Assembly: GCA_051294375.1 (NCBI GenBank)
Contig: CM119265.1
Coordinates: 18,462,631-18,526,630, forward strand
DNA length: 64,000 nucleotides
Direction of reading: 5' to 3'
Origin: Paraspadella gotoi
Taxonomy: Eukaryota > Chaetognatha
The translations under genes were made by a program, and so were the position numbers. The notes beneath the pieces are model-generated. The model searched no databases. It saw only the letters and a list, made by a program, of their open reading frames with translations, and was not told the origin of the DNA. The stretch's first letter is position 1, and every line of letters starts with the position of its first letter. Positions 20,490-33,517 of this stretch are shown here, in pieces.

Positions 20490-21544
20490 GATAAAGGTGA
20501 TAGAACAAGGGTTATCGTTTGATTTTGTTTGGATTTTATAGGAATTGGACTGGAGCTAAAAAAAGTAAAATGTATGAATCATAAAGTTACAAAATTTCAT
20601 ATTAAGTTAGTACGGAATCCTTAAGTTAAGGAATATAAATTAACTTCATTTGCATCAACATTTGTCATGAGTTATAAAACAAGTCGCAGGTTTTCAAAGC
20701 TGTGATCATTTTTGTTTTAAAAACGATGTTATTGTCATTCCTGTAAAAGAAACAAAAAAAATCAATAAATATCATTCAAACATTGCCCAAAAGTTGAGTG
20801 AAAGTTAGACATGCGACCAAAAGGAACTCTTTAGTTATTGTTTAAATATATAATAATAAAGCATACATCAATTAAAAATCTATAATTCAGAGTTACAATT
20901 TAAACGGCTATTATTATCTAGCACAGGTTGACTAGTGTCGATTATGAAAATATTAAGATATGAAAATTTTTAATTTTTAGAAATTATCTGGAAGATTTTA
21001 ACCAAGACCACAACAGGATAGAAGATGAGACGCAAAAATTTGTTCAATTTTAAATTTACCATCAAGCTGAGATACAAGCAGTATGAGTTGACTATCTAGG
21101 AAACAGAACTTTAAAAAAATACAAATTTGAAATCACCCTTTATGTTATCACAATAAAATTTATATATTCATGGCAAAGCAAACATTAGTTTGTCACGATC
21201 CATCACAATTATGATAATCATGGATTTAGACTCATCAATTGTATAATGTATGTATAAAATATAATATAATGGGAGAAAATTTAAATAAAGAGCATTTTTG
21301 CCTTTCATCTTTTTTGTTGTGTAGTCTTTAAAGTAAGTGTGCTATCAGTTACTTTAACATTACTACTGTTCAAAATTAATTTTCCCTTAATCGGCGATGT
21401 CTCCAGGAATGTTTGAAGATGATGCCCTTATATCATTTAATTATTCGCATAACAAAAACAACGATCTGGACTAAAAAACCGACTAAAAATAAAGCTAAGG
21501 GGAGAAATAATAATAGTGGGAGGGTGGTAAAAAAAAATTATCCT
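20490..21544. other. AT-rich spacer
   Basis: About 1 kb of AT-rich sequence between calcineurin A and the 3' end of TRAPPC10. I see no open frame with recognisable content and no clear repeat. Confidence 0.6.
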
Positions 21545-24500
21545 TCAGTGTTTGAACGGAATTTGGAGCGTAAAAGAATAAGACAACGGAACAGAGAGGA
21601 GGCCGCCGGATTCCAGGCGTTCATCTTCGACTTGAGCGTCATTCTCGTCGGAGAGAGAATCGACGAACGCGTTGAAAGTCAACGGTGCAACGTTTTCCAC
21701 GTCAATAATCTCCGTTTCGCCGACATCGGCGAGAGACTGCCGCAAATCCCAGACGAAAGAGGCTTCGATATCACAGTCGATCGTCGGCTGCGAATCCGAT
21801 CGATTCAGAGCAACGATGTCTAATACTACGTCTTGCCGAAAATTGGAACCTTGGTCAGAGTCAATGGCACGAGAGAGAAGAGGGTCTTTTAGGCGATATC
21901 TCGCGCGAGAACGAGCATCGGCGAGGGCGACGACGATTTGAACCAAACGGGATTCTTCATCGCCGGGCACGACGTGAACAGCGTGTCGAGCGCGTAACGC
22001 CGGGCGAAAAGAGACGACTTCCTCGACGGGATCAGAGAGCCAGGAGCACCGAAAAACGATGCGTCCAGTTCGAGGATCGACATCTCCTTCCGCCAAATCG
22101 TGATGACCGACGACGACGAGGTCTTTAATGTAGGGGGCGTAAGGATCGGATATGTCGCGGATGAGAAAAGAGTCTTTCTCTCCGGGCGCGAAAACGCGGC
22201 AACCGCGAGAGTCGAAGACATCAACAGAGAGTGGAGCATCGCTGTCGAATCGGGAGTCCTTGGGGACCGCAACGCGTGTGGCGATAGCATCGGACAAATG
22301 GAGAAACGCCGCTTTGAAAGATGCCGCGCGACCGGCCGGAAATGTTCGTTCGACGAGGCGGTCGGACGGGAGTTGAAGACGGACTCGGGCAAGTTGTCGC
22401 CGCGCTTCGGCGAGTAGGCGAAACCGGAGGCCGGCGAAGTCGGGGACAGTTTCGACAAACTTGACGCCATCAAGCGAGAGGTTGAGCCGGTGAAATCCGT
22501 AGAATCTGGAAAATAAGACGGTTTTAAGGAAAAATTAAATACTGTAGATTTGTGCGAACATTTAATTTTAAACAGTAGCGATCAAAACTGTACAGACTGT
22601 ATAGTATATGTGAGACGCTCACCCAGGCTCTAAACCATTAGGAATCGTAGTTTTCAAATAGAGCAAGTTTGAGCCGGGATAGATTCTCGGATTCTTCAGC
22701 TCCATCGTCTCTGCTGCAACTTCGTCGGCATCCTCGGGCGTCTGGCGATTTTTAATCAGTTGATAAACCGAGTCGAGTTTCTTCAATGTGGCCGCCGGAT
22801 TCCGACAGGCCACGTAAGCGGCGACAATGGATCGGCGCGGTCCCGGTTGTCCCAGGTCGAGGCGCGACACCTGCGAAATCAGGGCATTTTTTTTTAGAAT
22901 TTAAATAGCCTGATGCATTTTAATTTCTTTTTTGTATGATTTCATTTACGTTGTGTTTGATATAAGAAGAGAAAATATTTTTATATCAACAACGATAACA
23001 ATCCATCGTCGTTGAAAAAAAAAATTATCTTCTAATTTCTTTTTTTAAAGAGGCCGATTTCAAAATAGTTTATACTCGTAGGCTACGACAAAATGACTAA
23101 CCATCTGCAAACGCTCTCCCTCCCACGCCGCCAGTGGATTGGCCAACGCCGGTGGGAAGTGAAAGACATGCGGCGATGCGTCGTCGGGCCAAGCGTCGCC
23201 GGGGCAAGGGGCGCCGTTAACGCCTTGATGAGGGAGGCGACGTATGGTCAGGGTCAGCGAAGTAGGAAGAAGTTGCTGAGGTAAATTACTGAGTAGTCGG
23301 AGTGCCACCTGAAAGGATAGAAGCATATATGGATAAGGGAATTAAGGAGAGGAGCTCAGAGCCGAGAGACTAACGGTGACGTCCTCTCCAGGCGCTAATT
23401 CCATAGGTGGCGCGTCGTCTTGAGCGTCCCCCGGGGACGTGGCGCCATCGCTTAGCCCCAAGGCTTTCGCTTCAAAAACAGGAAGGAAAGCCACGCGGGT
23501 GGGCGTCTCCATTTCGTCGTCGTCGGTCCTCTCCGGAGTATCGGACGACATGGAGGCGGGGCGCGAGTTCGGTAGGCGCATTTCGCTGGTGGAGTTGGTA
23601 CGAGAATTGGGGCGGGAATTTGATTCGTCGAGGCCGTTGGCAAACGAGGATTCTAAGGAGCGAGCGCAATCTGACAGCTCCTGGAAAAAAAAAAATAATA
23701 ATGAACTTTATAAAAAATTCGAAAAGTTTAAATAAGTCACCTTCTGATAAAACTTTCTCATTTCCAAATCGCAAAAACCGGAAGCTGCCAGTTCCGTAAG
23801 AATCTTGAAATACTTATGCGTCTCCCCGGTGGCTTGGTAGCACAAAGCCATCTCCTTACAAATGGCGATGGTAAGTCGATCCCACCGTTGGGTCTGGTAC
23901 ATACGTAGTAAATCCTGAATTGAAGGATCCCATGAACCGTTAACTTATCACATTTGAGCCATCTTACAATAAACACCGCTTATCAGAATTAAAAATTGGA
24001 CCAGGGGAAATTTCATTTAAAACATTTCTGCGTCGAATGCAAGTTAATATAATAGTGACTTTTTCCTTACCAAGAAAAACGATTCGGCCTTGTGGTATTC
24101 TCCCAGCTTCATATAAAATCTCGCGAGGTCGCGGCCGATGACCCTCGCGGATCGAATCCTGCCGATATGCTTATAGGTGCCCATGGCCAGCTCCGCCACT
24201 TCCATGTACAGTTTTTGGAATGCGGCCTTTGAGGAGAGGGCTTCCCTGAGTTTGGCCATCGGGCGGCCAGGAACGTCGTAAAGGTGGTCCCCCATTCCGG
24301 CCACCAGTTCGACCACGCGTTGCAGTTGGTCCGAGGTCGTTTCCGTGTCAGGCATCAGGCCGCACAGACGATCTCCTATGAAAAAAATATGCAGTCAATA
24401 ATACTATCAAAAAACAAAACTCGACAAAAAAAATTAAAATTACCCAAGATAAGCAGCTTTTCTCTGGCGTACGCCCACAAATTAGCTGTGTGGAGAGAGT

Positions 24501-27042
24501 AGTTTTCTATTTCCGAACTGTCACTGTACTTCTCACAAGTGTGGAGAACCTCAAGGCAGGAGAGGAAGACCCAACACGCTTCCGCGCCATCAGTTAAGGA
24601 GACTTCGAGGATTTTTAATTCGTTGATTGTCTGGAGATATAGAATACATGTCATAATAGAAATTAAAAACCCTTGACTAAATTCCTCTTCCCTTACCTGA
24701 TGCATAAAAGGCAATGAGCGCTTTGCGACTTCCCAGGGTCTGCACAAGAGCAACAGCAACGAACATTGACGAGAGAAAACGTAATTTCTAAAGTCCAACA
24801 GAGTTGCTGACCGGTATTTTAGCATTTCGCGTTTTTTCTAAAATAAAAAAAAATATAAGTATTCAAAATTATTGAGGGGAGGTACGTACACTAGGGTGGA
24901 GTGATGAAAATATTGAGTGATTGAACATTATTTTTTTGCTGCCTATGGATATATAATTAATGAATTTTAAATCCTTTTAAAAATTTTTTTAGCATAACAG
25001 TATAGCAAATTTAATTATTTATGTAGTAATATCCTTATAAAATCGTCAAATTTCAAAATAATTTTTTTTTTATTTTTAAGAACTGATTTGGATTCGCTGT
25101 AAAAAACTAAAAAACTTTTATAAAATATGTTATATGATATTTTAATGTTTAGATCACAAAAAAATGACTAAAACATTTTAACATATATAAGTTTCTACTA
25201 CAGAGAATAAAAAAGTCAGGAATTTTCACTTTTTTTCTTATTTTGAACATTGAAGATGACAGAAATTTTGATAACATGTTTTATATTTTTGATTCAACTT
25301 TTTATGAAGAATCTGAATCTTTATTAAAAGTTTTATAAAAATTATTTTTAAAATTTACTATTTTATAAGGATATTACTACAAATATATTATATTTTACTA
25401 TTCTGTTCCCGAGATAATATGAACAAAATATTTTTTGTATTAGTTAATCATACTATCTCACATCTAAATATCATTGTTCGATCATTCAAATAAATTTTTT
25501 GTTCTTGAGTGCTCCACTCTAACGTACACGTCGACTGAGGACGATATCTAAATTAAAAACAAAACTACCTGGTTGATAGGAAATGACAGGCACAGTCCAT
25601 CCCAGCTGGTTACGGTTTTAGCGGCGAAATCGGCAAGCCATTCTAGGCCAGAAGTTGCGCCAGCTCCGGAGTTAAGAACGAACTGGGAGAAGAGGGCGTC
25701 CAGTTCATCGTATTGGATCAGTGCGTCCTCGTAAAGTCCCATCATTTCATAGGCGAAGGCCAGCTCCTCCTAATAAGAAAAAGGTAATCAGAGTACGAAA
25801 ATTGATTTTTTTTTGGAAGGCTTACTTGCAGAAGAAAATAATCCAAGAAATTCCACGAAGATTCTGTTCGCCGTTCTCTCTGCCAATGCACAACAATGCA
25901 GTAGATGGAAGCAGAATAACATTAAAAACTTCTCTATATGGTTAAAGCATGAAAACACTTACCTGTGTCCGCATATGATCTTCAAACAGAGAAACATGAT
26001 GGTTGAAGGCGTTCATGAGCTGACACCGCAGTCTGTCCATAAAGGTCTGCCAACTTTGGTCGGATCCGCGGTCATGTTTCGAAGGGTCCAATAAGTTAGT
26101 CACCCGTTCTTGGAAAAAAAAAATACATATTTGACATAATCCGTTAAAAAAACGTTTAAAAATTTTAAATTACCCGGATGTTTGGGACAAAAATCCGATC
26201 TGATCTTGTCATCGATGGAGGTTCTGAGAGGATTGAGCTTCCTGTTCGGAGTCTTGGCCTCTTGCGTTCCCGACCCTGATACCACAACCACCATCCATTC
26301 CTTGGTAGGGGGGAGGGAAATTAAAATTGTCCGAACCGTTATTTGGTCAATTAAAAATTAGCAATCTATTCGTCAACTATGATAAAAATTCACTTGTTCA
26401 GCGTTGTATTTCCTGAGAAGCGATATCCAGTTGGCTATGTCATCACGAACCGAAGACTTGTACCTTTTTTTATTAAAAAAAAGTAACAGGATAAAATTTC
26501 AGGTTTTTTTAAAATTTGCCCCTCAATTAAAATACCGGTCTAATTCACAGATTTCAACCCAAAAGATGTGGAAAAAGGGTTGTTCTGTAAGAGCCAATTC
26601 AATAGCAGATTCCAGAAAGCTTTCCTCCAGAAATACGAACTGCGCTTCAACGTGTACGGTTTTAGGAGGCCGGCCGTAAGACCTTGTAAAACAAATCTTT
26701 AATTGATTGTCGATAACATATGTAGAACTGTATAATTTTCAGAAAATATATTTATGGTATAATCCTTTCTGATGACAAAGAAATTTTTATTGTAATGTTT
26801 ACAAACAATGATTTTTGTAAAAATTACAAAAAATTGTTTTTGTTAGAAAATATGAAAGTTGCAAAATTACTTGTTTCACTAATCACTATCAGTATCACTT
26901 ATATATTAGATTAATTGTTCTTTTCCTCCAACTACCTTTTCCAATCGATGGGTTCTTTCGGTAAATTTTGCACAACCCGGCCGGCCAGGTTATAGAAGAG
27001 AGACTGATCCCCATAGCAGGTGACCACGGGTTTTTTCTCCAT
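21545..27042 (-). CDS. TRAPPC10: Trafficking protein particle complex subunit 10 (TRAPPC10)
   Basis: Subunit of TRAPPII, the Rab-activating tethering complex of Golgi/endosome traffic. The first exon (27042-26936) starts MEKKPVVTCYGDQSLFYNLA, like MENKPIVTCAGDQNLF. Later exons carry WKRSYGRPPKTVHVEAQFV, TSIDDKIRSDFCPK, YEDALIQYDELDALFSQFV, ATLLDFRNYVFSRQC with RPWEVAKRSLPF, and RSARVIGRDLARFYMKLGEY. All are collinear with human TRAPPC10. The last large exon (about 22495-21545) has a FVWDL segment matching FVWEL of the C-terminal region and ends soon after it, so the protein is shorter at the C-terminus than the human one. I count at least a dozen exons but did not sum them. One intron near 24.9-25.5 kb holds a MITE. 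The 3' exon is GC-richer than the rest. Confidence 0.9.
24884..25531. mobile_element. MITE-like element in TRAPPC10 intron
   Basis: Imperfect terminal inverted repeats: left ACGTACACTAGGGTGGAGTG (from 24884), right end complement ACGTGTACGTTAGAGTGGAG. Inner inverted arms GTAGTAATATCCTTATAAAAT (near 25023) and its complement near 25365 indicate fold-back structure. It is AT-rich and non-coding. I could not fix a target duplication. Confidence 0.7.
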
Positions 27043-27294
27043 GACAATCGTGCTCGAAAACGAGCCGAGCGAGTTTGTTGCGACCTTTCGGCGCTCATGC
27101 GCATTTGGTGGCGTCTTTACGGCCCGCGCTTATGTTGGACTTAAAACGTCGACGAACCCCAAGTCAGACTCCATTTGTAAATCTCAAGCTACGAAGATTC
27201 AAAACAAATAAAATTTATGGTTGTAACAGGTCAATTGCGATGAATTTATCACATTCATAACGATCTAGATCTAAAAATAAAAGATTTTGGGGTA

Positions 27295-30200
27295 TCAATA
27301 ATAATAGCGGTCTCGACATCCATTTGCCCAATGTCCCCGGCGTCCACATATATAGCAACTCCCGTAACCACCATAATAGGCGTCGGGGTCACCGGAAAGG
27401 CTTGAGCTGGAGTCGCTGTCGCGATCATCGTCGTCACTCTCGTCGGTTTCGTCAGGAATTTGCCAAGACGTCGATGGGCTAGAAATGATAACCATAACAA
27501 ATGGAGCATACCTTATTGAACATCAAATTTAATTCCACTTACTCTGCCAACGCGGGTTGCTTCAGCCTGTCCTTTTTTTGTTGTTCTCTAAATTCGACGT
27601 TCGTTTTCCGTCTCTCCTTCATTTCATCCCCGAGATGCTCCACCATTCTGTCGATGTAGGAGTCCAGGACCAGCGCTCTCGTTTCTGTGGTGATACGCTG
27701 CCGACAAATTGGGCATTCGTTTTTGTTCTTTCTCCATTCCTGAAAAAACAAAAAAAATTAAACAAAGCTTAACGAACGTTCCGAATGATGATTGGGAACT
27801 CGCCTTTATACAGTAGGAGCAAAATGCATGGGAGCAATTGAGGGCGGTGGCTTCGATGAACAACTCGGTACAAACGGCACATTGAAGCTCCTGCTCCATC
27901 GTCTCCTCCAACTGATTCAAAACAAGACGCCGCGAATCGAGTTCATCGTCAACCTGCATTATATTCAATTACATTCAATTTAATTTAATCATATTTTACA
28001 TTTAATTACCAATAGATTAAAACCGAACGGGACAGTCGTCGACGTTTACCTCGGAGCTCTTTAACCTTTCCAATTCTCCAGCCAATCTTGCCTCCTTTGC
28101 TTCTCTCTTTTCTATCTCTTGATCAAGGTGAGTCTTTTGTTTTCTCAACTCCTCCTCCAAACGCGCGTCCTGCTCCTCCAGTTTTTTGTTCATTTCCTCC
28201 TGTAAGCTCGCTTCTATTTTCTTCTTCTCTTCCTCCAGGCGGCGTTTCTGCGATTCCAAGTCTTCCTTAATCTTCTCTTCCTTCGCTCTCAACTCCTCGG
28301 CGAGACTCTTCTGTAGATCTGCCCTCAACTTTTCTCGTTCTTTTTCGAAGACGACTTTTTGGTAGGCTAGCTGCAAGTCCATGTCCGCCGTCTGCATAAA
28401 TAATCGAATTAACAAGAAATAAAAACTCCCAATAAAGCATAAAATTCTCACTTTGGTCTGAAGTTGTTGTTCTAATAACTTTTTCTTTTCCTCAAAACTC
28501 CTGCGCTGTTCGTTCATCTCTTCCGTAATTTTATTTTGCTCCTCCGCTTGTCGCCACTTCAGCTCTTGGCCGAGTTCCAATTCCAGACGAGCCTTCTCCT
28601 CCGCCAGTTTTTTCGAGGCCGCTTTCAGCTCATTAGCCAGTTGATTCTCTTTAGTTTTGAGGTTTTTGTCCATCTCTTCTTTGGTGATTTGCTGTTTTTT
28701 AATGGCAGATCGAAGCTGCTCCTCCAGCAGTTTTTTTTCCTCAGCGAAAGTATCGACGATGGAGCGGATATTTTGGTCGTGAGCAGCGGCCTTGCTACTC
28801 ATTTCCTGCTGAAGTTGATGCTCGAGTTGCTCCCATTGACGTTTCGTTTCCTCGTTCAACCGGTTTCTTAAAACGGCCTCTTCCTCGATCAGTTTTTGTT
28901 CCATTTTTCGCTCAGTCTCTTTCTTCACTCGTTCTTTTTCCTCCTCTTTCCGCTCCAATCTCTCCTCCATATCTCGCATCTGCACATTCAGTCCAACCAA
29001 CTGCTCATTTAGTTTCGAAGAGTTTGATTCCTCAAAACGAAAGCGCTTCATCGGTACGTCTACTAAGTCGTCAGTACGAATAATAACATTTACGGCGCTG
29101 AATTTAAAACCGTTTTAATTTCTACGTTTTGTTTTACCGTTCGCGTTGAGGCCGCATCTCTTGAACGCGTTTGGTCGCCCCTGAGTGTCAACAACGGCTA
29201 GTTCCGGAATATCAGGATGCCATCTAAACTTTAGCGCACGATGAAACATGAACTGGTAACCCTTTTCTTCCTAAAGACGGAAGCGATTCGTGGAAGCAAT
29301 TCGTGCAAGCGTTTTGGGACGAAAAATGGACAACTTGACTTACCTGAATATCATCGGGACCCAACTGCAAAATATCCCTATCGTGAAGCAGATGAGGCGT
29401 CATGGGAGAGAGGAGTTGCCCGTTGATCCGGGTTCCGTTCAAAGATTTGTTGTCGACGACAGTCCATTCGCTGGTAGATGTCGCGATGAATTACGAAACG
29501 CGAACATTCAAATGTACATACAAACTCGCCTGCGAATGGCGGACTCACTTAGCAGAGATTTCTTTGATTTCCGCTTGTTTTCTCGAGAGTACGACGTCCG
29601 GGATGCAAACCTGGATACAATCATTTCGAAAATTAAAATATATGAGGATTAGGTGCCAAGTGGTCTGAAATTGTTTAATCCATCTCGCAGCCATGCAACA
29701 GGTCCTGGGCTTGGAAACGGGCTTGAGAGTTTTCCAGGCTCACAAGGCGGTTTACAGCCGTCCTCACGCTCCTTGCAGGATAAGTACCATTGGGGATCGA
29801 TCCTTAAGCTCATTAATGATTTTCCAACAGGAATGATGTGCGATATCTATTAGAAAACTGAAACAGAAAGTAATCTAACCTTGTGTTGTGTAGATGCACC
29901 CTCTATTTCCAAACATATACAAAAATATTTAACAAATAAATAAAAAAATAAATATTAGTTATTTTAAATCTAAAAAATAAAAAAATAAAGATAGTGAAAC
30001 AAGTAATTTTGTAACTTTCATACATAGAGTATTAGATTTTGCTTTTATGTCACTGACGTCCGGCATCACCTGGTTATCGTCGGCTCTTCCGATCCAATAA
30101 GATTTCCCAGATTCAAGAATCACGTGACGATTTGCGGTGACACAACTCAACCGGCGCAGGCATCGTACGAAACAGCGGTTCGATTTAGCATTATCCGAAA

Positions 30201-30453
30201 CTTGGTCGCGAGAGGCGAGGTTCTCGTTTTCTTTCGTGACGACTGTCTCCTCACATTTCTCCGGGATGTCATTTTCCATTTCCCGACCTTGAAGAGTATC
30301 ATCGACGGAAGATTTGAACACAGAGACATTTGCAACATTGCTTGATTTCTGCGTCACCGAAGAAGAGACGATTAAGCGAGTCGAATCTTCGCGCGGCGAA
30401 TCGCTTTCAGCAGGAGATGATTGTGGAATATTTGCTTTCATTGGCTCAGTCAT
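27295..30453 (-). CDS. RNF8: E3 ubiquitin ligase RNF8 (FHA - coiled coil - RING) with C-terminal zinc knuckle
   Basis: RNF8 reads phosphorylated MDC1 at DNA breaks through its FHA domain and ubiquitylates chromatin with UBC13. Nine exons (30453-30070, 29610-29549, 29470-29344, 29270-29138, 29059-28452, 28391-28050, 27953-27804, 27739-27543, 27478-27295) sum to 2187 nt, 728 residues. The FHA domain (about 105-200) has SYWIGRADD, DVVLSRKQAEI and SLNGTRING, the usual phosphothreonine-pocket signature. Residues about 237-550 are an uninterrupted Glu/Lys/Gln coiled coil. The RING (577-614) reads ELQCAVCTELFIEATALNCSHAFCSYC then ECPICR, close to vertebrate RNF8. Beyond the usual end the protein adds an acidic stretch and a CCHC knuckle (C709-x2-C712-x4-H717-x4-C722). 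Human RNF8 is 485 residues, so this one is longer mainly through its coiled coil and tail. The donor of the seventh exon is GC (AAG/GCGAGT). Confidence 0.92.
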
Positions 30454-30855
30454 GTCGGTAAGACATGTTTTTCCTTTACTTTTTACACTAACGAACAAAA
30501 AAAATGATAACAAGTAATGTCTGATATTGTACTAGCAGTATAACAAAGTAAAGTAAAAAACTGAAATATGAATTTTTGAGCTGGTAAAATCTATCAGATT
30601 AAGTCATAAATTTAAATGAAATCATTATTAAAATCGTACGACATGCAATTAATAATATATTCATGCAAGATAAATCGTTACTTGCAACGTGTTAGCTGTA
30701 AACCGATAAAAAAAAAGGAATTGAGAACAATTAGTAGAGCATGCATATTGCTTAAGATCTTTAAAAATAGTGAATCTCAACGAACCACAACCATTGAAGG
30801 CACGAATCGGTTGGATAAAGCTTTTTAGATCAAACAAGTATTGAACGGTATTCAT

Positions 30856-33334
30856 CTAGAGACCGTCTCCAAGACGGAGCACGACCCCTTGACCCGGTTT
30901 CAAAAGGATGTCCTCTTTCTTCACGTCAATGACTTTATCAACAGATATGTCAGGATGTGCGTTTGAAGTGGTCGCCACTACCTTGGCCATCTTTGGACAG
31001 TCCGAGGAAAGTCCCACTGGAACTGAAGCGGAAAATAATGGTCAAATCAAAATTAGTAATGATTTTCTCTGAACATTTATACTAAGACAATGCGAAAATT
31101 AAATCTCCCTACCCGTTGTTACGGCGTTTCCAAAATTTACGGCTACGTAGTGTTTCGGGTGGCCCATGGCGTGACGAACGAAGGCGAATAGATTATCGTT
31201 GCCGCTGTCCAGAATCAACTGATCCCCATACATAAAGGCCGGGATACGTCGTAATTTGGCCACGTGTACAAAGGTTTTGAGAATGGATTCGTCGTTGCCG
31301 ACGGCGAGTTCAAACCGAACGTTGAGAGTTTTGGCGTCGGCGCCGAGTGGCGTCCACGGAGAATCGCCATTGGTGAAGCCGGCTTTGGAAGTGTCGTCCC
31401 ACTAAGTGGTCGAGGTACAATTTATCTATTTGCAGAAACTTCTACTTTTTATGACAGCTTCATACCTGCATTGGAGAAAAGGGCGTCTTTTTCTCGGCCA
31501 TTCCGATTTCGTCGCCGTACCATATCAAAGGCGTCCCGCGAAGCGTCAAGAGGAGAAGATTAAAAGCATCCCTGAGATCTAATCGTTCGACGCGCGATCC
31601 GAGGCGGCGCACTGACGGATCGGAGACCAACCAGTTGGGCCATGCCCACTTGGCTTCGTTTCCTGTCAGCGCAAACGGACAAAAGTTTACGAAATTTCGT
31701 TGATGAAATGCAAAGCATTACCTTTGCTCATATCTGATGATTCGGTCGAGTTGACGACGTCTTGAACGAGCTTCTGGAGGCAACTGCCCGACAGACGACC
31801 ATCACATTCCAGTCTCCGGATGAAATCGTTGTTCAGGACAACGTGGGCGCCAGGGTTGACGCCGCTGTGGTAAAAACGATCCTGAACGCGCTGATTGCCA
31901 GTGGTATCAGCAGCATCAACGATCAGAACGGCGTCGCGACCAGATTCGGCAGTGTAGTCGTCTGAACAACAATTTTAAAAAACATAAAACACACATTCGT
32001 AATTGCAAATGTAGCATCTTAAACCATTACCAATAAGTTTCCGAATTTCCGCTACGAACTTGACAGATTCGGGCCGATTCTGAAATCCATCCTCGACGGT
32101 TTCGTCCTCCACAAGAAATGCGGTGGAGCGAACTAGGAATCCATCGATCCCTTCGTTCAACCAGTAAGACATCGACGTTTTCATTATCTCCTACGGAGAG
32201 CGACGCGGAAAAATTTTTTTTTAAAAATTACAAGATAAAAAATATCCACTACCACAACTAACCCGAACTGCGGCGCTCCTGTAGTTGAACTCTGGATAAT
32301 TTTTTCCCAAACGACCGTAATACCACTGTCCTCTCTCCGCGCTCCAATGCCAAGCAGAGGTTCCGTCGACGGCTTGCCAAGAGTTGGGCGGCTTACTTGA
32401 ATCAGCACTGTTGTGCCAGACGTAAAAGTCCTGCGGGTCATGGATATCCGTCAACGCGCTTCAACCTTATCACAGAAATATGCCCAAACAAGCCCATACC
32501 TCGCGGCCCTTCAGCTTAGTAACGCTATCGTTGAAGAAACGATGTTGATCGCTCGACTGATTGGGGTCGATCTCGACGACCACCTTAAGGCCCTTTTTTC
32601 GGGCATCCTTGAAAAGCGCTTTGACCTCCGCCAGGGTACCGAGTTCCGCATTGGGCGCCATAAAATTGATCACGTCAGCGCCTTCGGAGACAACCGCTTC
32701 CGTTTTCGAATCCATCGCCCGCGCAAAAAATGGCGAAAGGGCGATGGAGTTTACGCCAAGGTTTTTGATGTAGTCGAACTTTGACCGTAGACCTTTGAAG
32801 TCGCCGACACCGTCGCCGTTCGAATCCTTTGGAAGTTGGAATGTACTTCGTAAATATGTTTAATTTAAAGATTAAAACTGTATACTATACTGTATAAACA
32901 AACCTTGTAACTTTTAACAAAAACCCTATATACGGCGCCGTCGTCCCACCACTTTTGCGGAGGGCGGGGTGGACAGCGCGGGGAGACGGCGATGATGACG
33001 GCGGCGGCAACGACCATCGCTATCCACACCGCCCAAAAGGCGAAGAAAAGGGCGCGACGAGTGCGAATCCAAAATGGGTCTTCCGCAAATACCGACAACT
33101 CTTCCTTAGAGAGTCCGATGAATTGCGTCGTCGGTTTCCGATCCTTCTCAACAAGATCTGCGTGCTGTAAGATAAGGGGAGATAAAACACAAACTGAGTA
33201 GCTATATAGTATATAGCCTAAAATACTTGATAATTGAACGTTAAATTCATTACCTCAGCGTGAGGATTAGCGATGGAAATTTCTTCTAAACCGGGTTTTG
33301 CGGGTAACGCCGCTCCTTCTTCCGTGGCAGACAT
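30856..33334 (-). CDS. SLC3A2: SLC3 amino-acid transporter heavy chain (4F2hc/rBAT-like)
   Basis: Type II membrane glycoprotein that escorts SLC7 light chains to the surface. Nine exons (33334-33254, 33164-32904, 32826-32500, 32430-32263, 32190-32031, 31961-31722, 31662-31466, 31401-31113, 31022-30856) sum to 1890 nt, 629 residues. The N-terminal LSKEELSVFAEDPFWIRTRR, a single transmembrane helix (FAFWAVWIAMVVAAAVIIAV) and PPQKWWDDGAVYRVF match 4F2hc. The amylase-like domain follows with GLKVVVEIDP, DFYVWHN, WLNEGIDGFLVRST and LRGTPLIWYGDEIGM. GH13 enzymes have a catalytic Asp in the GFRxD position; here it reads GFLVRST, so hydrolase activity is not expected, as in 4F2hc. The DFYVWHN...PPNSW part is more like rBAT, so the gene may derive from an unsplit SLC3 ancestor. 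The symbol is the nearest match only. Confidence 0.88.
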
Positions 33335-33517
33335 GGCAAAAAAAACTGGCAAGCTGGCAATTAATGGCGTAAAAAATATCTGTAAAAGTTAAAAGAACAA
33401 TAATAAAAACAATACAGTTAACTAGCAATCCCATAGAGTGTCAACTCATGTGTAAACAAGAATAAAATTAAAAACGATTATTAATAGAATTAAAATTCAA
33501 AACACAAGTGAATAACA

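Noticed and set aside
32430-32480. Longer 5' extension of the fourth SLC3 exon (ALTDIHDPQ)
   Set aside because: It breaks the reading phase. The CAG at 32431 joins GRE to DFYVWHN in frame and fits the family.
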